From assembly GCF_001995215.1 (NCBI RefSeq), contig NZ_MUXN01000008.1, positions 307,514 through 371,513 of the forward strand: a stretch of 64,000 nucleotides of DNA, read 5' to 3'. The stretch's first letter is position 1, and every line of letters starts with the position of its first letter. The DNA is from Amycolatopsis azurea DSM 43854 (lineage in GTDB: Bacteria > Actinomycetota > Actinomycetes > Mycobacteriales > Pseudonocardiaceae). Shown in pieces: positions 59,333 through 64,000 of the stretch. The notes beneath the pieces were generated by a model. It was not told where the DNA came from. It did not search any database and was given only the letters and a program-made list of their open reading frames with translations. A program made the translations under genes and the position numbers.

Positions 59333-60406
59333 CTACGCCACCAGCGCGAAACTGGAGTAGTACTCGCCCGACGGATCCCGCGAGCCGCTCCGGTCGGGGC
59401 TGACCTCGGCGCCGACCCAGCCCTGGAACGCGCCCGCGTCGTCGATCACCTGAAGCAGCGGGCGGACGTGGCTGTTGCCGAGGTAGCAACCGTTGTAGGA
59501 CAGGCATTCGCACCAGAACTCGTAGCTGTTGCGCCGCCCTCCGAAGGCGTCGCTCAGGTAGTAGAACCGCCTGTCCCCGGTGTCGATGATCTTCTGCGCG
59601 CACGCCGCGTGGCCGGGACCGGCGGGGCAGCAGGAGGACGGATCGCAGCCGGAGTCGTACTGCACGAACCCGAGGCACGAGCCGTCATCGCACTTGTTCC
59701 ACCCGGGGCCGACGCCGAGGGCGCCGCTGCTTCCCCTGGTCCAGTTGGTGATCGCGCAGCGGTTCACGCCTTGGCCTTCGAGCAGGTACGACCGCTGGGT
59801 CGCGCGGACCGAGCTCATCGGGGCCTTGCTGGTCTGCGCGAGGGAGGCGTTGCTGCCGTAGGCGATGCCGCTGCTGATCGAGTAGTTGTCGCCGACCAGT
59901 TGCATCCGGCCGAGGCCTGGTCGCGTCTCCGAGACCGACCAGGTCTCGGTGAGGTTCACCGGCGTGGTCGTGCCGTCGACGGTGCTGCTGGTCCAGGTGA
60001 TGGCCACCTGCCCCGAATTCTGGGCGTAGGTGCCGGTGAAGTGACCGTTCGGCTCACCGGTGAAGCCCGGCGCGGTCTTGATCGGGCAGTTGTTGCGCGG
60101 GTTGGACCCCGGCGCCCAGTCGCCGCAGTAGTAGACGTCACCGCTGTTGACCGGAGCGGGGAAGTCGGCCTGGTTCCAGGTCCAGAAATTGTGCGTGACG
60201 GTGTTGCCCGCCGGATCGAACACGAGATACCCGAGCCGGACGTAGTTGCGGTCGGCGTCGGTACGGAATCCGCCGACGCTCACCACCCAGTTCTGTTTGC
60301 CCGAAGGCGCGGAGGCGGTTTTGGCCTGCGAAGCGCCGACGAGAAGCGTCGAGGCGAGTATGGACAGGACGACTATCGCGAATACACGTAAACGTTTTCT
60401 CCCCAT
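59333..60406 (-). CDS. Secreted Cys-rich hypothetical protein
   Basis: 357 residues with a signal peptide (MGRKRLRVFAIVVLSILAST, cleavage near ASQAKT). The mature part has about 15 Cys concentrated in the C-terminal half (NRCAITNW, KCDDGSCLG, CDPSSCCPAGPGHAACAQK, WCECLSYNGCYLG), implying several disulfides and an extracellular location. The N-terminal half is strand-rich (VVSVGGFRTDADRNYVRLGYL). I do not recognise a family. It converges on the previous secreted protein and lies 18 bases downstream of the SpoIIM gene on the same strand, so it may be read from the same promoter. Confidence 0.7.
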   Translation of the reverse strand: MGRKRLRVFAIVVLSILASTLLVGASQAKTASAPSGKQNWVVSVGGFRTDADRNYVRLGYLVFDPAGNTVTHNFWTWNQADFPAPVNSGDVYYCGDWAPGSNPRNNCPIKTAPGFTGEPNGHFTGTYAQNSGQVAITWTSSTVDGTTTPVNLTETWSVSETRPGLGRMQLVGDNYSISSGIAYGSNASLAQTSKAPMSSVRATQRSYLLEGQGVNRCAITNWTRGSSGALGVGPGWNKCDDGSCLGFVQYDSGCDPSSCCPAGPGHAACAQKIIDTGDRRFYYLSDAFGGRRNSYEFWCECLSYNGCYLGNSHVRPLLQVIDDAGAFQGWVGAEVSPDRSGSRDPSGEYYSSFALVA

Positions 60407-60423
60407 GGGAGGAGCTAACCAGG

Positions 60424-61431
60424 TCAGCCCGCTTCCGGTCGAGAATCTCCAGCGTATCGCCAGTCGACATCACCCACTTCGCCCGCTTTCGCGGCCCGGC
60501 GCCCGACAACGAACACGTAGAGTAGAAACGCGACCTCGGCGATTACTCCGATTCCGATGCGCGCCCAGGTCGGCAGGCCCGACGGCGTCACGAAACCCTC
60601 GATCACGCCGGAGATCAGCAGCACCACGGTCAGCCCCAGCGCCATCACCACGACCGAGCGCCCCTGCTCGCCGAGCGCCTTCGTCCGGGAACGGCGTCCC
60701 GGGTCGACGACCGTCCAGCCGAGCTTCAGCCCGGTCCCGGCGGCGACGAACACCGCGGTCAGCTCCAGCATGCCGTGCGGCAGGATCAGGCCGAAGAACA
60801 CGTCGAGCCGCCCGGCCGAGGACATCAGCGCCGCGCCGATCGCGAGGTTCAGCGAGTTCGCCCAGAGCGCGTAGATCACCGGGACCCCCAGCACCACGCC
60901 GAGGAACAGGCAGGTCGCGGCCACCCACGCGTTGTTGGTCCAGACGCGCGCGGCGAAGGAGCCCGCGGGGTCGGACGAGTAGTACGTCTCGTACTTCCCG
61001 CCCGGCGCGGTCAGGTCCTTGAACTCCTCGGGTGAGGCCAGTGACGCGAGCACCTGCGGGTCACCGGCGATCCACACCGCCGCGATCGCCATCACCGCGA
61101 TCGACGCGGCCGCCGACGCCAGCCACCAGCGCCTGCTCAGGTACAGCGCCGCGGGGAACCGGTGCGTGAAGAACAGTCCGACCTCCCGCCAAGCGGGACT
61201 GTGCGAGCCGGTGACGGCCGAGCGCGCCTTCGCGACCAGCCCGGACAGGTGCGCGACGAGCACGGGGTCCGGCGCGACCGAGCGGATGATCGAAAGGTGC
61301 GTCGCGACGCGCTGGTACAGCGTCACCAGCTCGTCCGCGTCCGGGCCGCTGAGTTTCCCGGAGCGGCCGACGAGGTCACGCAGCCGGTTCCATTCGGCCT
61401 GGTGCGCGGCGACGAACACGTCCACGTCCAA
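60424..61431 (-). CDS. SpoIIM family membrane protein
   Basis: 335 residues from a TTG start after GAGGGGC. A helical cytoplasmic N-terminus (MDVDVFVAAHQAEWNRLRDLV) precedes five or six membrane helices, including WLASAAASIAVMAIAAVWIAG and the FGLILPHGMLELTAVFVAAG motif diagnostic of the SpoIIM/stage II sporulation M family. In actinobacteria it belongs to the MoxR-DUF58-RDD block (Rv3694c) and is unrelated to endospores here; its role in the envelope is unknown. It diverges from the RDD gene across 62 bases. Confidence 0.88.
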   Translation of the reverse strand: MDVDVFVAAHQAEWNRLRDLVGRSGKLSGPDADELVTLYQRVATHLSIIRSVAPDPVLVAHLSGLVAKARSAVTGSHSPAWREVGLFFTHRFPAALYLSRRWWLASAAASIAVMAIAAVWIAGDPQVLASLASPEEFKDLTAPGGKYETYYSSDPAGSFAARVWTNNAWVAATCLFLGVVLGVPVIYALWANSLNLAIGAALMSSAGRLDVFFGLILPHGMLELTAVFVAAGTGLKLGWTVVDPGRRSRTKALGEQGRSVVVMALGLTVVLLISGVIEGFVTPSGLPTWARIGIGVIAEVAFLLYVFVVGRRAAKAGEVGDVDWRYAGDSRPEAG

Positions 61432-61481
61432 CTCGGAGCCCCTCCCGGCGATCGTCTTTGGTCGCCCAGCCTATTCGTCAC

Positions 61482-61487
61482 TACGCT
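61482..61487 (+). promoter_or_regulatory. -10 element of a probable leaderless promoter
   Basis: TACGCT (TANNNT) ends six bases before the GTG at 61494; no ribosome site lies between. Confidence 0.4.
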
Positions 61488-61493
61488 TGCCGG

Positions 61494-62441
61494 GTGGAAC
61501 AAGAGTCCGATCTCGTCACCGGCGAGGCCGTCGTCCTGGACGTGCGCGCGGCGAAGCTGGCCAGCCGCGGGCTCGCCATGATGATCGACGTCGCCCTCCA
61601 GCTGATCACGCTGTTCATCGCGATGCTGGTCCTGAGCCAGGTCGCCGTGTTCGGTGACGAGGCGCTGGCGCTGACCCTGTTCCTGGTGACCCTCGTGCTG
61701 ATCATGGTCGGCTACCCGGTGATCTTCGAGACACTGAGCCGCGGCCGCAGCCTCGGGAAGATGGCGCTCGGCCTGCGTGTGGTCCGCACCGACGGCGGCC
61801 CGGTCCGGTTCCGGCACGCGCTGGTCCGCGGGCTCGCCGGGTTCTTCATCGACTTCTGGGCGCTGGGGCTGCTCGGCGTCGTGGCGGTGGTCACGTCGCT
61901 GCTGTCGCCCGACGGCCGCCGCGTCGGCGACTACCTGGCAGGCACCCTGGTGATCCGGGAACGCATGCCCGCCTCCCGGACGCCGTACGTCGGGATGCCG
62001 CCGCAGCTGGCGTACTGGGCTTCGCAGCTGGACCTGACCCGGCTGCCGAACGACCTCGCGCTGGCCGTCCGCCAGTACCTGAGCCGCACGAGCGAGCTTC
62101 GGCCCGAAGCGGCCGAAGCGCTCGGGTACGGGCTCGCTCAGCAGGTCGCCGGGGCGATCGGGGCGCCGGTGCCGCCGGGAGTGCCGTCGTGGGCTTACCT
62201 GTCGGCGGTCCTGGCCGAGCGTCGGCGGCGGGACCAGGCGAAGCTGCGGCCCGCCGTTCAGTACGCGCCGCCCGCTCCTGCCGTGCAGTACGCGCCGGGG
62301 CAGTACGCGCCGCAAGCGCAGCCCGTGCAGTCGTATCCGCAGGCGGCCGCTCCCACGCAGGCTGCTGTTCCCGGGCCGGTCACGCAGCCGCAGCCGGAGG
62401 CCCCGCCGGAACCCGAGAACCCCTTCGCCCCGCCAGGCTGA
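61494..62441 (+). CDS. RDD family membrane protein
   Basis: 315 residues. The RDD domain (about 15-165) has the name-giving region as LASRGLAMMIDVALQLITLF with three helices and GRSLGKMALGLRVVRTDGG, then RRVGDYLAGTLVIRERMP. A helical soluble part follows, then a low-complexity tail with PAVQYAPPAPAVQYAPGQYA-like repeats. The RDD family may be ion antiporters, but most members are uncharacterised. GTG 61494 was chosen over GTG 61458 because of the adjacent -10 box. Counterpart of Rv3695; divergent partner of SpoIIM. Confidence 0.87.
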   Translation: MEQESDLVTGEAVVLDVRAAKLASRGLAMMIDVALQLITLFIAMLVLSQVAVFGDEALALTLFLVTLVLIMVGYPVIFETLSRGRSLGKMALGLRVVRTDGGPVRFRHALVRGLAGFFIDFWALGLLGVVAVVTSLLSPDGRRVGDYLAGTLVIRERMPASRTPYVGMPPQLAYWASQLDLTRLPNDLALAVRQYLSRTSELRPEAAEALGYGLAQQVAGAIGAPVPPGVPSWAYLSAVLAERRRRDQAKLRPAVQYAPPAPAVQYAPGQYAPQAQPVQSYPQAAAPTQAAVPGPVTQPQPEAPPEPENPFAPPG

Positions 62442-62464
62442 CGGACTTCCAGGAGGGGATCGTG

Positions 62465-62590
62465 AGTACATGAAGGCCCCTTCCTTGCGCCTAGCGCAGT
62501 GAAGGGGGGGCCTTCATGTCCTTGGAGCCGGTGTGTCGTGTGTGAAGGTCGAGTTTCCTCGGCTCAGCCGAGGGAAGGGGGCCTTCACGC
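62465..62590. repeat. Composite intergenic element, decayed copy 4 (modules E and D, reversed)
   Basis: E: AGTACATGAAGGCCCC pairs loosely with GGGGCCTTCATGTC at 62507-62520. D: GTGAAGGTCGAGTTTCCTCG, GGCTCAGCCGAGG and GGCCTTCACGCG at 62540-62590. The order and strand match copy 3. It lies in the 229-base gap between convergent RDD and metallopeptidase genes. Confidence 0.75.
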
Positions 62591-62670
62591 GCTACTGGTG
62601 CGGCTGGTGGTGCTGTTGTGACGAACGCACGGACTTGCGGAAGTAGCCTGCGGAAGTAGCCCCGCGGGCG

Positions 62671-64000
62671 TCAGGACACGTCGGACGAGCTAGCCGCCCA
62701 CGTGTTGCACTCGAACATCCGGTTCTTCTGCGCGCCGTGCTGCCACCACGAGACCGCGTGCGCGTCGGAGCCGTGGTCGCGCGGACCGCCGTTGTGGTCG
62801 CCGCGGTCCTGGGTCTGCCAGGCGTCGCGATACATCGCCTGGTCGACCGAACCGCCGCGGCCCACCGTCGAGCCGAGGAACGTCCCGGACAGGCACTGCG
62901 CCGAAAGTTCGTTGCGCCGCGACATCTCCAGGCCCGCCGCCGAGTCGATGCCCGCTTCGTACCGCGCGTCCCAATAGGCCTCCGAAATACCGGAGAGCGC
63001 CTGGATGTGGTGCGCGTACTCATGGGCGAAGACGGCCAGGTAGACCCCGGGCCGGTTGCCGTACTGGTTGGGCTGAAGGCCTTCGTACGGCATGTACAGC
63101 GTCTCGTTCTGCGAGCAGTAGAACGCCGCCACGTTCCCGCCATTGGCGTCACCGCACGGGCTCGACCAGTTCTTGCCGGACGGGTACTTCACGGTCGGCA
63201 CCCGGAACGGCAGGTTGGTGTAGCTCATGACCTGCTGCCAGACGCTGTCCAGACAGGGCCGCGCGCTCTCGAAGAACGCGGCCGACGCGTTCGCGTTGGT
63301 CGCCCAGCGCGAGAGGTTGCACGCCTGGTTCGGCAGGCCGACCTTGTTGTCCAGCCACAGCGGGTTGTCCGCCAGCTTGTGCTGCGGCCGCGGGCCGGAC
63401 GGGGCCTGGCTGGCCGAGGTCTCGCGGGTCGAGCCCGCCGACGTCTCCCGCGAGGCGGTCGAATCGCGGGGCCTGCCGGTGGTGGTCGTCGACGTGTCGC
63501 TGGACGTGGTGGTCGTCGTGTAGTCCGAAGAGGACGAAGTCGTCGGGTACGACGAGTAACTCGAGTATCCGGCGTCCGCGACGTGCTTCGAGCCGCTGTT
63601 CGCGATGGTGATCACCATGAGCAGCCCGCCGAGCACCGCCATCACGGCCACGATCGCGACCGCGGCGATGACGCCGCCGTTCGACTTCTTCGCGCCATAG
63701 CCGCCGTAAGGAGCGAAAGCGGGCTGCGCGAAACGCGGGCCGTACGGCAGCTGAGGCGGACCGACGGCACCGGGCTGGAACGGGACCGGAGCGCCCATCT
63801 GCGGCGGCGGCAGCGGAGCCGCGCCCGGCGGGGGCAGCGGCATCCCGCCGCTCGGCGGACCCGGCCGGAACGGCGGCGGGATCGGCGTCGGCTGCGAGAT
63901 CGGCGGCCGACCCGGACCCTGCTGGTGACCAGGACCCGGCTGCCCGGGGCGGCCGGGCGGCGTCTGGCCACCGGGGCCGGGCCGGTTCGGCGGCGGCACC
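62671..64000 (-). CDS. Membrane-anchored neutral zinc metallopeptidase (YpfJ-like), copy 2 (5' end at window edge)
   Basis: At least 442 residues; a GTG at 63999 could be the start, but the frame reaches the window edge and may continue. A long Pro/Gly-rich cytoplasmic N-terminus (about 110 residues), a helix (GGVIAAVAIVAVMAVLGGLLMVI), a Ser/Thr-rich linker, and a zinc peptidase domain with AVFAHEYAHHIQ and GLEMSRRNELSAQCLSG. It is a close paralogue of 51875-52984: shared PNQYGNRPGVYLA/TDQYGNNPGVYLA, the four Cys, and the SWW..NR..CNT end. Probable surface protease; substrate unknown. Confidence 0.87.
   Translation of the reverse strand, partial: VPPPNRPGPGGQTPPGRPGQPGPGHQQGPGRPPISQPTPIPPPFRPGPPSGGMPLPPPGAAPLPPPQMGAPVPFQPGAVGPPQLPYGPRFAQPAFAPYGGYGAKKSNGGVIAAVAIVAVMAVLGGLLMVITIANSGSKHVADAGYSSYSSYPTTSSSSDYTTTTTSSDTSTTTTGRPRDSTASRETSAGSTRETSASQAPSGPRPQHKLADNPLWLDNKVGLPNQACNLSRWATNANASAAFFESARPCLDSVWQQVMSYTNLPFRVPTVKYPSGKNWSSPCGDANGGNVAAFYCSQNETLYMPYEGLQPNQYGNRPGVYLAVFAHEYAHHIQALSGISEAYWDARYEAGIDSAAGLEMSRRNELSAQCLSGTFLGSTVGRGGSVDQAMYRDAWQTQDRGDHNGGPRDHGSDAHAVSWWQHGAQKNRMFECNTWAASSSDVS

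Noticed and set aside
59333..60406. A glycoside hydrolase or peptidase assignment for the Cys-rich secreted protein
   Set aside because: No catalytic motif could be identified, so it is left as hypothetical.
1..64000. tRNA or rRNA genes
   Set aside because: No cloverleaf with a TTCGA-type arm or rRNA-like stretch was recognised while reading both strands; a dedicated scan was not possible, so a missed tRNA is not excluded.

Overview
The window is high-GC, densely packed actinobacterial chromosome. Codon use, GTG/TTG starts, four-base stop/start overlaps and gene content (DUF3107, DUF3152, MoeZ, AdnAB, a MoxR2-DUF58-SpoIIM-RDD block) point to a mycelial relative of the mycobacteria, most likely Pseudonocardiaceae such as Amycolatopsis. 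That genus is an inference. I saw no rRNA, tRNA, transposase, CRISPR array or prophage.

Layout. 1-4476: PH-domain protein (cut by the left edge), PHP phosphoesterase with MarC, RecB-like nuclease, two small membrane proteins. 4520-22381: a housekeeping block in the same general order as M. tuberculosis Rv3212-Rv3205c (beta-propeller protein, DEAD-box helicase, ferritin-like protein, DUF3107, DUF3152, MoeZ, TIGR02569). It is interrupted by a TetR/AurF-oxygenase/hydrolase module, a CMD protein, an exported amidohydrolase and a second TetR. 22430-42555: an accessory stretch holding a PadR-controlled ABC exporter, a complete nitrate assimilation operon (nasC, FAD reductase, narK, nirB, nirD, nnaR-like regulator), a kelch protein, a WYL regulator coupled to a second HemD-like protein, an orphan sensor kinase and an IdeR-box siderophore-interacting protein. 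42570-50971: the housekeeping block resumes with an alkyltransferase-like protein, the AdnA/AdnB recombination helicase-nuclease, and a TrkA-type K+ channel (Rv3204-Rv3200c order). 51088-64000: a block like Rv3689-Rv3695 (membrane protein, DUF4129, DUF4350, MoxR, DUF58, SpoIIM, RDD) flanked by two paralogous zinc metallopeptidases and interrupted by two secreted proteins.

The most unusual content lies between genes. Eleven of the twelve convergent gene pairs carry a long, often perfect palindrome; the twelfth has overlapping stop codons and no room for one. The palindromes belong to several unrelated sequence families (cores AGCAAGGGACCTTTGCT, GTGAAGG..CCTTCAC, CTCTGAATGCGGTAGTTG, GTTGTGAAAGCCACTTTC, GTCGTGAGTGGTAAGT and others). 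Some are palindromes built from smaller palindromes. At four loci the modules form an ordered mosaic of up to about 385 bp in either orientation. None is followed by a clear T-tract. I regard this as a candidate undescribed family of intergenic elements.
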